Positions 24,143 to 32,347 of a stretch of DNA of 64,000 nt are shown here, piece by piece. The stretch is from assembly GCA_041394265.1 (NCBI GenBank), contig JAWKIO010000005.1, forward strand, positions 2,604,001 through 2,668,000, written 5' to 3'. The translations under genes and the position numbers were made by a program. Below the pieces are notes generated by a model, which did not search any database, had not been told where the DNA came from, and was given only the letters and a program-made list of their open reading frames with translations. The DNA comes from Acidimicrobiales bacterium. GTDB lineage: Bacteria > Actinomycetota > Acidimicrobiia > Acidimicrobiales > SZUA-35. The stretch's first letter is position 1. Each line of letters opens with the position of its first letter.

Positions 24143-25057
24143 TCAGAGGTCGAGTTGGAGGGCCGTTGGGTCGACCGGTGCGAGCGCCGTGATCTCCGGA
24201 AGCTCGGAGCCCGACAGCGCCCGGAGCTCGTTCCAGACCTGGATGGCCAGCTCGGGCGCATCGACGTTGTCCGGGGTGTGGACGAACACGTGGGGCGTCG
24301 CGCCGGCCATCGACCACTCGACGAGTTTGGGGAACCAACCACGCCAAAGCCGCAGCGATGCCTCGTGGTCGCTCTGGCCGATGAGGCGAATGAGAGGCTG
24401 AGCCCCGGTCGCCACCGGCCGAACCGGTAGCCGGGGCTTTGCGGCGTGAGCCTCGTGCTCCTCCTTCGTCACCGGGGGCGCAGCGAACAGGGCACGAGAG
24501 TCGAGGATCACCCGGTTGACCGCCCGTGCCGCCAGGGCGTCGTTGAGAAGGCGCTCGCTGCGGCCACCGGGACTGAACTCGGGGTGGCGGACCTCGACCG
24601 CCCATGCCGGCTCGACATCGAGACCGTGGGTGCGACCCACGACCGAGTCGAGGAAGTCGACCAGGACTCCGAGGTCCTCCGGTCCGAACGAGGCGGGGAG
24701 TTGAACTTGGAGGGGACCGAGGCGGTCGGCCAGCGGACCGAGGGTGTCGAGGAACTCGACCAGCGGCTTCTCGATGTTGCGGAGTCGCCGTTCGTGGGTG
24801 AGGTGGCGAGGCAGCTTGAAGCAGAACCGCATACCGGACGGTGCCTGCTGGGCCCAGCGCTCGACCGTTTCGGGCTTGGGCGCGGCGTAGAACGTCGTGT
24901 TGCCCTCGACCGTCGTGAACCGCCGGCCGTACCAGGCAAGTTCGCCGCCCGGAGCAATGCCGTAGCGATCGCGCCAGGGAGGATGGGCCCACATGGCGCA
25001 ACCGATGCGGAGCCGATCGGGGGAGCCCTCGGTCGGTGGGATCGCTCGCAACGGCAC
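24143..25057 (-). CDS. DUF72 (YecE-like) family protein
   Basis: A 304-residue TIM-barrel-like DUF72 protein. Recognisable family stretches are RIGCAMWAHPPWRDRYGI at the N-terminus, VEGNTTFYAAPKPETVERWAQQAPSGMRFCFKLPRHLTHERRL, LGPLQVQLPASFGPE, AVEVRHPEF and a C-terminal VFVHTPDN. The family is widespread and its biochemical role is not established. It converges on the CoA-transferase gene and is divergent from the PLP enzyme gene at 25088, with 30 bp between starts. Confidence 0.85.
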   Translation of the reverse strand: MPLRAIPPTEGSPDRLRIGCAMWAHPPWRDRYGIAPGGELAWYGRRFTTVEGNTTFYAAPKPETVERWAQQAPSGMRFCFKLPRHLTHERRLRNIEKPLVEFLDTLGPLADRLGPLQVQLPASFGPEDLGVLVDFLDSVVGRTHGLDVEPAWAVEVRHPEFSPGGRSERLLNDALAARAVNRVILDSRALFAAPPVTKEEHEAHAAKPRLPVRPVATGAQPLIRLIGQSDHEASLRLWRGWFPKLVEWSMAGATPHVFVHTPDNVDAPELAIQVWNELRALSGSELPEITALAPVDPTALQLDL

Positions 25058-25087
25058 CCGCCGAGATTAGGTCGTAGGGTGCCCGTT

Positions 25088-26098
25088 GTGAGCAGCCCAT
25101 CGACCATCCACGATCTTCCGACGCCGGCGCTCGTGGTCGAGAAGTCCGTCTTCGACCACAACGTTGCGGCGATGGCCGCAGCGCTTCCGGGTGATCGGCT
25201 CCGACCGCACGTGAAGGCGTTCAAGTCGACACGACTGGCCGAGCAACTGGTGGCCGCCGGTCATCGCAACTTCTGCGCAGCGACCGTGCGGGAGATCGAG
25301 GGCATGGCGCAGGCCGGACTCGGCCACGATCTGCTGCTCGCCAACGAGACCTATGACTACTCCCGCCTCGGCCCGCTCGTCGAGGCCGGTGCCGACATCA
25401 CCGTGGCGGTCGACTCCGATACGGTGCTCGACGCTGCGATCGCCGGTGGGGTCCGCCGGGTGCTGATCGACGTCGAGGTCGGGCTGCCGAGGTGCGGCTG
25501 CGCCGTCGACGACGCCGGTCGACTCGCCGACCGTGCACGCTCGGCGGGTCTCGATGTGCGCGGCGTCATGGGCTACGAGGGCCATCTGATGATGGTGCAG
25601 CCACCTGATGACAAGGCGGCGCGAGTGGAAGCGTCGATGGCCTTGCTGCTGCAGGCACACGAGGCGGTCGGCGGCGACATCGTGTCGGGTGGCGGCACTG
25701 GCACCTACGCCGTGAACCGCTGGGTCACCGAGGTGCAGGCTGGCTCCTACTGCCTCCTCGACACCGACTACGCCAAGCTCGACTCACCCTTCCGGATCGC
25801 GCTCGGTGTGCTGGGCACCGTCGTCTCGGTGAACGCCAAGGGTTGGGCCGTGGTCGACGCCGGATTGAAGGCGTTCGGACTGGATCACGGGCTGCCGACC
25901 CCGGTCGATGCCGATCTCATGTTCCTGTCCGACGAGCACGCAACGCTGAAGAACCGCGACGGCGCCATTGCGATCGGTGACCGCATCCGGTTCCTCCCGG
26001 CGCACGTCGATCCGACCGTCGCCCGCCACCGGCAGTACTGGGTGGTCGATGGTGAGAGCGTGGTCGACGAGTGGCCGATCGATCTCCGCCACTGGTGA
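25088..26098 (+). CDS. D-threonine aldolase/D-serine dehydratase-like PLP enzyme
   Basis: A 336-residue fold-type III PLP enzyme with an alanine-racemase-like barrel. LPTPALVVEKSVFDHNVAAM and LRPHVKAFKSTRLAEQ place the PLP Lys at residue 43; GGTGTYAV binds the cofactor phosphate; and FLSDEHATL carries the metal-binding His of the D-threonine aldolase/DSD1 family. Relatives cleave or dehydrate D-3-hydroxy amino acids. GTG at 25088 is the start; the longer open frame runs antisense through the DUF72 gene. It is convergent with the phosphotransferase gene. Confidence 0.85.
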   Translation: MSSPSTIHDLPTPALVVEKSVFDHNVAAMAAALPGDRLRPHVKAFKSTRLAEQLVAAGHRNFCAATVREIEGMAQAGLGHDLLLANETYDYSRLGPLVEAGADITVAVDSDTVLDAAIAGGVRRVLIDVEVGLPRCGCAVDDAGRLADRARSAGLDVRGVMGYEGHLMMVQPPDDKAARVEASMALLLQAHEAVGGDIVSGGGTGTYAVNRWVTEVQAGSYCLLDTDYAKLDSPFRIALGVLGTVVSVNAKGWAVVDAGLKAFGLDHGLPTPVDADLMFLSDEHATLKNRDGAIAIGDRIRFLPAHVDPTVARHRQYWVVDGESVVDEWPIDLRHW

Positions 26099-26110
26099 GT
26101 CGGTCGGGCC

Positions 26111-27238
26111 TCAGTCCGGCAACAGGTCGAGCGAGCCGTTGTCGGTGATGGCCTGCATGGCGCGCACGAGCATCGACACCATGAGGCTCTGGCTGTTCTC
26201 GGGCAGCAGCTCGTAGCTCGGGAAGCTGGCGACTGCGTAGATCAGGCAGTGCGCGAGCGCGAGCTTGTACTGACGCTCGAACTCGTCTCGATCGCGGTCG
26301 ACACCTTCTGCCGCCAGGGCCGCGAGGTAGGTGTCGATCAGCTCACTGTCGCGGCCCGAACGAACGTCGGGGGCGATCGACTGGCTGGCGAAGTACGCAA
26401 GATCGTAGGCGCCGGTGCCCTGGCCCATGATCTGGAAGTCGACGATGGCCATGTCCTGGTTCTCGTCGGCCGGATCGTCGGAGAGGTAGAAGAGGTTGTC
26501 GGCCCGCCAGTCGCCGTGCAGCAGCGTGAGCGGCTCCATGAAGGTGCGCAGGAAGAAGGGCAGGAGATCGCCGTACCGATCACCGAATGCCTTGATGCCG
26601 GCGGTCATGTGTTCGCCGGCGTGCTTCTGGGCGTTCTCCCAACCAGCAGCGAACACGCCGGGCAGCGCGGCGAGGTAGATCGGGTTCTCGATCGGCGGAT
26701 ACGTCGCGGCCAGGTCGGCCAGCTGATCGCTCTGATGGAACGCCGCATGGAGCCTGGCCTGGTTGCGAGCCGAACGGAGGGCGTCGTCCCAGGTGACCCC
26801 GACCTGCTGGTCGGCGGACCGCAGGCCCGACATGTCTTCCATGATGAGGATGAAGTCGCCGCTTCCGGGGTCCTGCATGGCCGCAACCGCCCGTGGGGTG
26901 CGGATCGGCATCTGGTCGACGAGGTGGGTGTAGAAGTGGAGTTCACGCGAGTAGAACCCGAGACCTTCCGCCATGCCGCGCTGGGCCGGGTCGGAGATGG
27001 CGAACTTCGTGATGAGCGACGTCGGAGCGCCCTCGGCCGCCGGCTCATAGCTGAGCGTGGTGCGGTAGAGCTCGGAGAGGAGGCCCACCCCCTCGGCGAA
27101 GCGTCGGTGCTCGACCGATGCGACGGTCGTGCCGTTGCCGATGTCACCGGTGATCCGGAGCGCGCTGGTCAGCCACTCGGCGGTGACACCCTCGATGCTG
27201 GTGGGCATCCCGATCTCGATTCCTGCAACCGCGGCCAT
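26111..27238 (-). CDS. Aminoglycoside/choline kinase-like phosphotransferase
   Basis: A 375-residue protein-kinase-fold small-molecule phosphotransferase. LLHGDWRADNLFYL holds the catalytic Asp and Asn (HxDxxxxN) and AIVDFQIMGQGTGAYDLAYF the metal-binding Asp. The N-lobe has SLITKFAISDP with a candidate ATP-binding Lys and FILIMEDMSG. It resembles the EcKinase/DUF1679-type proteins common in Actinomycetota; the substrate is unknown. ATG at 27238 has a good ribosome-binding site (GGGAGG, 4 nt upstream). A much longer open frame upstream is antisense to the carboxylesterase gene and is rejected. Confidence 0.83.
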   Translation of the reverse strand: MAAVAGIEIGMPTSIEGVTAEWLTSALRITGDIGNGTTVASVEHRRFAEGVGLLSELYRTTLSYEPAAEGAPTSLITKFAISDPAQRGMAEGLGFYSRELHFYTHLVDQMPIRTPRAVAAMQDPGSGDFILIMEDMSGLRSADQQVGVTWDDALRSARNQARLHAAFHQSDQLADLAATYPPIENPIYLAALPGVFAAGWENAQKHAGEHMTAGIKAFGDRYGDLLPFFLRTFMEPLTLLHGDWRADNLFYLSDDPADENQDMAIVDFQIMGQGTGAYDLAYFASQSIAPDVRSGRDSELIDTYLAALAAEGVDRDRDEFERQYKLALAHCLIYAVASFPSYELLPENSQSLMVSMLVRAMQAITDNGSLDLLPD

Positions 27239-27409
27239 GAGTCCTCCCGGTGGTGTGACGAAGGTCGCAAGAGTAGGAGACCGCGCTGGTCTCGCCAACT
27301 CTGCGTCGGGTCGAGTCGCACGGTCGGTCCGAGGGCGGCCATGATGGCGTCGCTGCGACCGAGGGCCCGTGTCGTGGCGGCGCCGACAGCGGTCCGACGG
27401 GGAGTGAGC

Positions 27410-28951
27410 ATGCAGCAGGTGACGACGACCAGTGGTGTTCTGACCGGCACCGACCTCGGGTCGGTGCATCGTTACGCCGGGATCCGCTTCGCCGAGGCGC
27501 CGTCGGGTGATCGACGCTTCCGAGCGCCGGTCCCGCACCGGGCGGCCGGTCACGTCGACGCCACCTCGTTCGGGCCCACGGCGTGGCAGCCGGCCTCGGC
27601 GCTCGAGGCGATGCTGGGCGGCGGGGCCGAGGAGCGATCCGAGGATTGCCTCCACCTGAACGTGTGGGCTCCCGCCGGAGCGATCGGACAGGATGCGACC
27701 CGACCGGTCATGGTGTGGATCCACGGCGGAGGCTTCTCGACCGGTTCGGGCTCGTCGCCCATCTATGACGGTGCATCGCTCGCCGCCCGAGGCGACACGG
27801 TGGTCGTGTCGATCAACTACCGGCTGGGTCCGCTCGGCTTCCTTCACCTCGATCACCTCGACCCCGAGCTCGCCGGCTCGGGCAACCTCGGCCTGCTCGA
27901 CCAGTTGGCCGCCCTCGACTGGGTGCAGGAGAACATCGCTGCGTTCGGCGGCGACGCCGGCAACGTGACGATCTTCGGCGAGTCCGCCGGCGGGATGAGC
28001 GTGTCGTCGCTCCTCGCCATTGCCGGTGACAGCGGACGGTTCCATCGAGTGATCGCCCAGAGCGGTGCCGTCCACAATCTCACCACCTCCGACGTCGCCG
28101 CCGAGACGGCCGCAAGGGTGATGGAGGCAGCGGGGGTCGATTCGCTCGATGAACTGATGGCGATCGATCCGGCGGCGCTCATCGCTGCAGGCGAGCGGGT
28201 TCGCGGGGCCGGCGGCAACGTGCTCGACCGGATCAACGGCGCCCACGAGTTGGGCCCGCAGTTGATGTCGTTCCAGCCGGTGCTCGATGGTCACGTCATC
28301 GAACGCCCGCTTCTCGACGCCATCCGCGATGGCGTCGGGTCGTCGGTCGCCCTGCTGACCGGTGTGAATGTCGACGAGTGGAACCTCTTCGATCCCACCC
28401 GCAAGCCGCTTCCCGCCGATCGCCTGGCCACCCGAATCGACCGGCTGGCTGCCGCCTCTGCAACCCCGGATGCCGCCAGCTCGGCCCTTGCGGCGGCGTA
28501 CGACATGTCCATCGATGACGACGGGATGGCACCACGGGCGGTGCAGTCGACCTTGATGACCGACGCCGTCTTCCGGCTGCCCGCCGTGCGCATGCTCGAA
28601 GCTCGCGCCGAAGCGGGCAGTGCGGGTCATCACTACCAGTTCTCGTGGGCGTCACCCGTTGCCGGGGGAATCCTCGGTAGCTGCCATGCGCTGGAGTTGC
28701 CGTTCGTGTTCGGGACCATCGGTGCCTCGGGCATGCACTCGTTCGTCGGTGATCACCCGCCGATCGAGCTGTCCGAGCGCATGCAGGACACGTGGCTGCA
28801 CTTCGCCCGTCACGGCGTGCCGTCGGAGGATTCGGAGACGTTCCCGACGTACGACCCCGACCGCCGCCGGGTCCACGACTTCGGCGAGGTCAACGCCGTC
28901 GTCGAGCACCCCCACGCCGAACGCACCCACGCCTGGGCCGACCTCCTCTGA
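27410..28951 (+). CDS. Type B carboxylesterase
   Basis: A 513-residue alpha/beta hydrolase of the cholinesterase-like type B family. VWIHGGGFSTGSGSSPIYDG forms the oxyanion hole; GESAGGMSVSSLLA holds the nucleophilic Ser; GVNVDEWNLF is the likely Glu position; and LGSCHALELPFVFG holds the catalytic His. EDCLHLNVWAP is the conserved N-terminal motif. There is no signal peptide, so it is cytoplasmic. ATG at 27410 follows GGGGAGTG; the earlier open frame lies antisense to the phosphotransferase gene. It is divergent from that gene by 171 bp, and its ester substrate is unknown. Confidence 0.92.
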   Translation: MQQVTTTSGVLTGTDLGSVHRYAGIRFAEAPSGDRRFRAPVPHRAAGHVDATSFGPTAWQPASALEAMLGGGAEERSEDCLHLNVWAPAGAIGQDATRPVMVWIHGGGFSTGSGSSPIYDGASLAARGDTVVVSINYRLGPLGFLHLDHLDPELAGSGNLGLLDQLAALDWVQENIAAFGGDAGNVTIFGESAGGMSVSSLLAIAGDSGRFHRVIAQSGAVHNLTTSDVAAETAARVMEAAGVDSLDELMAIDPAALIAAGERVRGAGGNVLDRINGAHELGPQLMSFQPVLDGHVIERPLLDAIRDGVGSSVALLTGVNVDEWNLFDPTRKPLPADRLATRIDRLAAASATPDAASSALAAAYDMSIDDDGMAPRAVQSTLMTDAVFRLPAVRMLEARAEAGSAGHHYQFSWASPVAGGILGSCHALELPFVFGTIGASGMHSFVGDHPPIELSERMQDTWLHFARHGVPSEDSETFPTYDPDRRRVHDFGEVNAVVEHPHAERTHAWADLL

Positions 28952-28963
28952 CGTTCCCCCGCC

Positions 28964-28976
28964 GCCGCTCAGCGGC
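28964..28976. terminator. Small GC hairpin at a convergent gene junction
   Basis: GCCGC, loop TCA, GCGGC between the carboxylesterase stop (28951) and the stop of the AlkA-type gene (28969), overlapping the last codons of the latter. There is no T-run, so the termination call is weak. Confidence 0.3.
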
Positions 28977-29853
28977 CGCGGGAGAGGCCGTCACCGCGGA
29001 GGGAGAGCCGGGGACCGTATTTGGGTGCAGAGCCGTTGGCCTTGGCCAGACGGATGACGCGCCAGCGGTGCCCCGCATATGGCTCGAGCAGTTCGAGCAT
29101 GCGAGCGTCGTCGGCCCGGGGTTCGCCCGCAATCGCCCACGCCACGGTGTTGGGGATGTGGTAGTCGCCGGTGGGGACGGCGTCGGCGTCGCCCATCGAA
29201 ACCGCCGTCACGAGGTTTGCCGTCCACGGACCGATCCCGTGCAGCCGCTGGAGACGAGCCTTGAACTCGGTCGGCGTGCGGTCGCCGATCTCGCCGATGC
29301 GGCGCATCTCACGCGCCACCCGGATGATGATCTCGGCCCGCTTCCGCTCGACCCCGACCGGGTGGAAGTCGGCGTAGCTCATCGAACCGACCGTCTCGGG
29401 CGACGGCAGGATCCAGGCCTCACGTGGACCCGGTGCCAGCTCACCGAAGCGTCGCGCGATGGCGCGACGACTCTGGATCGCCTTGGTCGCCTGGACCTTC
29501 TGGCCGAGGATGGCGCCGACGATCGCGTCCCACGGTCGGTCGGTCCGCGCCAGCAGGAACGGCGACCGCCGCCACGCTTCGGCGATCGCGCCCGACGGTT
29601 CGAACCCTTCGAGAACGTCGTCGAGCCCGAGCACCCGCGGCGCCTGGTTCAGCAACCAGCCCGCCCCCGCGCCCCACGCCTCGACGGTCACGCTGGTGTC
29701 GGCGGTGCGCACGAACGAGACCGAGCCCGGGCCATCGGGTGTACGGGTCGACCACCATGCTTCGGTCGGCCCGATCATCAAGGGCTGTTTGGCGCCTCGG
29801 ACGTTGCGACGAAGATCGAGGGTGGTCGGGATCGTGACCACACGCTGTGCCAT
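28969..29853 (-). CDS. AlkA-type HhH-GPD DNA glycosylase
   Basis: A 294-residue DNA-repair glycosylase predicted to excise alkylated bases. RPWDAIVGAILGQKVQATKAIQSRRAIARRFGE and LQRLHGIGPWTANLV form the helix-hairpin-helix; VPTGDYHIPNTVAWA carries the catalytic Asp as in AlkA (usually VGDLGL). The C-terminus (YAGHRWRVIRLAKA) is the family end. ATG at 29853 gives a normal length. The 5' 412 nt of the gene are also open in another frame as the C-terminal extension of the dioxygenase gene upstream on the same strand. Confidence 0.82.
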   Translation of the reverse strand: MAQRVVTIPTTLDLRRNVRGAKQPLMIGPTEAWWSTRTPDGPGSVSFVRTADTSVTVEAWGAGAGWLLNQAPRVLGLDDVLEGFEPSGAIAEAWRRSPFLLARTDRPWDAIVGAILGQKVQATKAIQSRRAIARRFGELAPGPREAWILPSPETVGSMSYADFHPVGVERKRAEIIIRVAREMRRIGEIGDRTPTEFKARLQRLHGIGPWTANLVTAVSMGDADAVPTGDYHIPNTVAWAIAGEPRADDARMLELLEPYAGHRWRVIRLAKANGSAPKYGPRLSLRGDGLSRGR

Positions 29854-30721
29854 CGACACAGCGTACGAGCGAGGCGCCGCTGCGAATCGATCGGTACGGC
29901 TTGTCGCCGGCGATCGTGACCCGATCCATGACCCGGCGCTCGGGGTAGTAGTCACTGACGGCGTAGTGCGCGACCGCCCGGTTGTCCCACATGACGACCG
30001 TTCCGGGCGCCCACTTCACACGGCAGTGGAACTCGGGCGTGTTGATCAAGTCGGTGAGATGGCCGATCCACGCACGGCCGACCTGATCGGGGAGCCCGGC
30101 GAGGCCGACCACGAACGGCTGGCTGTAGAAGAGATGCTTGGCCCCGGTGTCGGGGTGGGTGCGGACGAGTGGGTGCGACACCATCGGGAGTTCCGAGCGG
30201 AACCGAGCGAGATCGTCGGGCGGCATCTGGCGTCCGAAGACCTTGAGCCAATCGTGTGTGGCCGACAGCGTGCCGAGGTAGTCCTGGGTCGCCTGATCGA
30301 ACGAGGCGTGGACCGCAGCGAGATTGCAGAAGGCGGTATCGCCTCCGCCCGACGCCGGCAGTTCGACGGCCCGCAGGATCGAGCCCATCGGTGGTTCGGC
30401 CCGCCAGGTCATGTCGATGTGCCACTGGTTCTCGTAGCCCGGATTTCGTTCGTCGTGTTCGAGGCGGACGAGACCGTCGAGGCCCGACGGATGTGGGGCG
30501 AAGTGGCGGTTCCCGGAGGTGAACGGGTAGCGGTCGATGTCGCCGAAGCGTCGGGCGAAGTCGAGCTGCGCCTCGGGGTCGAGGTCTTGCTCCCGGAAGG
30601 CCAGCACCTGGTGATCGAGCAGCGCCTGGCGGACGGCGGCGAACTGATGGTCGTCGAGCGTGTTCAGGTCGATGCCGTGGACGTCGGCACCGATGGTCGG
30701 CGTGATCGGGTCGATCTGCAT
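29441..30721 (-). CDS. TauD/TfdA-family dioxygenase with out-of-frame C-terminal extension
   Basis: A 426-residue open frame whose first 275 or so residues are a complete Fe(II)/2-oxoglutarate dioxygenase of the taurine dioxygenase family. WHIDMTW supplies the His and Asp iron ligands, VMWDNRAVAHYAV the distal His, and YYPERRVMDRVTIAGD the Arg that binds 2-oxoglutarate. Family members normally end soon after this last motif. Here no stop occurs and about 140 Arg-rich residues are read through the AlkA-type gene in another frame. Either a stop was lost or a base is miscalled. Substrate unknown. Confidence 0.82.
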   Translation of the reverse strand: MQIDPITPTIGADVHGIDLNTLDDHQFAAVRQALLDHQVLAFREQDLDPEAQLDFARRFGDIDRYPFTSGNRHFAPHPSGLDGLVRLEHDERNPGYENQWHIDMTWRAEPPMGSILRAVELPASGGGDTAFCNLAAVHASFDQATQDYLGTLSATHDWLKVFGRQMPPDDLARFRSELPMVSHPLVRTHPDTGAKHLFYSQPFVVGLAGLPDQVGRAWIGHLTDLINTPEFHCRVKWAPGTVVMWDNRAVAHYAVSDYYPERRVMDRVTIAGDKPYRSIRSGASLVRCVDGTACGHDPDHPRSSSQRPRRQTALDDRADRSMVVDPYTRWPGLGLVRAHRRHQRDRRGVGRGGGLVAEPGAAGARARRRSRRVRTVGRDRRSVAAVAVPAGADRPTVGRDRRRHPRPEGPGDQGDPESSRHRATLR

Positions 30722-30771
30722 GACGCGATGCTGTCAGAGCGGCTCGACCACGGCAATCGATTCGACCACGA

Positions 30772-32295
30772 TCAGAGCCAGCTGGCGATTCGCTCGCCGA
30801 TCATGATCGCCGGGAGGTTGGTGTTGGCTCGTGGAATCTGCGGGATGATCGACGCGTCGGCGATCCACACGTTGTCGAGGCCCCGAACTCGGCCGGCCTC
30901 GTCGCAGACGGCGACGTCGGACCGCCCCATCGCGCACGTGCCGACCGGGTGGTAGTAGTGCGCCACCCGCGATCGGATCTCATCGTCGGTCGCCGGTCCG
31001 TAGGGTGAGGATCCGAGCAGGGGTGCCACGAGCGGATGATCGAGGAGCTCCTCGGCGATGGCGAGGCCGTCGCGCAGCACGGCGAGATCGTGATCGTCAG
31101 GATCCGAGAGGTAGGCGTGGTCGATGGTCGGTGCGGCGAGCGGATCGGCGCCGGTGATGTCGAGACGGCCTCGACTGCGCGGGTTCATGCACGCAACCTC
31201 GACGGCGACGCGTCCGTGCAGTTCGCTGGTCTGATCGCTGGCGACGACGGGGAAGACATGGAGGTCGTAGTGGCCATCGTCCGACTGCGACGACACGAAC
31301 TTCCCGAGCGTCTGCTCCTCGGGCAGGAAGCCCGTCGCAGCGGCATCATCGAGATGCCGCTGGAGTTCGGCGCCGACGGTGCGGCTGGCATCGACCATGG
31401 GGTGGTCGTGCAGGTTGGCGCCGACCAGGCGTGACTCGAGGGTCGGCACGACACCGACGGCCCGAAGCCGATCGGGGTCGCCAACGCCCGATCGCTGCAG
31501 GATGGCGGGGGTGCCGTAGACGCCGGCCGCGAGGATCACCCGTTCGGCGATGAGCTCGACGGCGTCGCTCGTCGCATTCGGTGCGGTGGGGTGCGGAGGG
31601 AAGGCGTGCGAGTTGTCGAACGGGTGAGCGTCGACACGGCGGCCATGCACCACGATGCCGCCGGCGGTTGGCACGAGACGGTCGACCACCGTGCAGTCGA
31701 CGATGGTCAGCCCGGTCGAGGAGCGGCCCGGGTCGAGGTAGGCGAACGCCGTGTTCCACCGGGTCGAGCCGCTGACGTTGACCGTTTCGAGGCCGAACGA
31801 CGGACCGGCGTCGAGGTCGCACAGGTCGCTGGCGATGGTCCAGCCGAGATCGGCGGCTGCCGCCAGGCATTCGCGGTGGAACGGCACGACCTCGCTCGGC
31901 TGGTAGGCCCGGACCCGCATGCGTTCGACGACCGTGGCGAACAGTGGCGCGACCTCCCCGGCCGACCAGCCCGGGAGCCGCCAGCCGTCGTAGTCGGAGC
32001 GATGGCCGACGGCGGCGATCGCCCCATTGTGACTGCTGCAGCCACCGATGACACGCGCTCGAGAGAAGGTCCAGCGCCCGCCGGCGTAGTGCCAGTCGTG
32101 ACTGGTGGCGAGCATGCGGGCATCGACGAGCTCGTTGGGCCACCGCGGATCACCGACGGGTCCGTAGTCGGGGCCAGCTTCGACGAGGACGACGCGTCGC
32201 CCTTGTTCGACCAACCGTGCGGCGACGACGGCACCGCCAGATCCGCCTCCCACCACGATGTCGTCGGCTTCGATCCTCGAGGGCACAGTGCTCAT
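30772..32295 (-). CDS. GMC-family FAD-dependent oxidoreductase
   Basis: A 507-residue glucose-methanol-choline oxidoreductase. DDIVVGGGSGGAVVAARLVEQGRRVVLVEAGP is the FAD-binding Rossmann motif; RARVIGGCSSHNGAIAAVG is GMC signature 1; and AAGVYGTPAILQRSGVG is signature 2. The C-terminus has HYYHPVGTCAMG with the active-site His and NVWIADASIIPQIPRANTNLPAIMIGER. It likely oxidises an alcohol to an aldehyde. ATG at 32295 is chosen over an upstream extension of low-complexity sequence. It sits directly upstream of the TauD-type dioxygenase gene (50-bp gap). Confidence 0.92.
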   Translation of the reverse strand: MSTVPSRIEADDIVVGGGSGGAVVAARLVEQGRRVVLVEAGPDYGPVGDPRWPNELVDARMLATSHDWHYAGGRWTFSRARVIGGCSSHNGAIAAVGHRSDYDGWRLPGWSAGEVAPLFATVVERMRVRAYQPSEVVPFHRECLAAAADLGWTIASDLCDLDAGPSFGLETVNVSGSTRWNTAFAYLDPGRSSTGLTIVDCTVVDRLVPTAGGIVVHGRRVDAHPFDNSHAFPPHPTAPNATSDAVELIAERVILAAGVYGTPAILQRSGVGDPDRLRAVGVVPTLESRLVGANLHDHPMVDASRTVGAELQRHLDDAAATGFLPEEQTLGKFVSSQSDDGHYDLHVFPVVASDQTSELHGRVAVEVACMNPRSRGRLDITGADPLAAPTIDHAYLSDPDDHDLAVLRDGLAIAEELLDHPLVAPLLGSSPYGPATDDEIRSRVAHYYHPVGTCAMGRSDVAVCDEAGRVRGLDNVWIADASIIPQIPRANTNLPAIMIGERIASWL

Positions 32296-32347
32296 CGCGT
32301 GAGCGTAACCATCGAGGTCCGATGGGTCATCTCGTCGATCGGCTGTG

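Noticed and set aside
27239..28633. Upstream extension of the phosphotransferase frame
   Set aside because: It is antisense to the carboxylesterase gene; ATG 27238 has a good ribosome-binding site and a normal family N-terminus.
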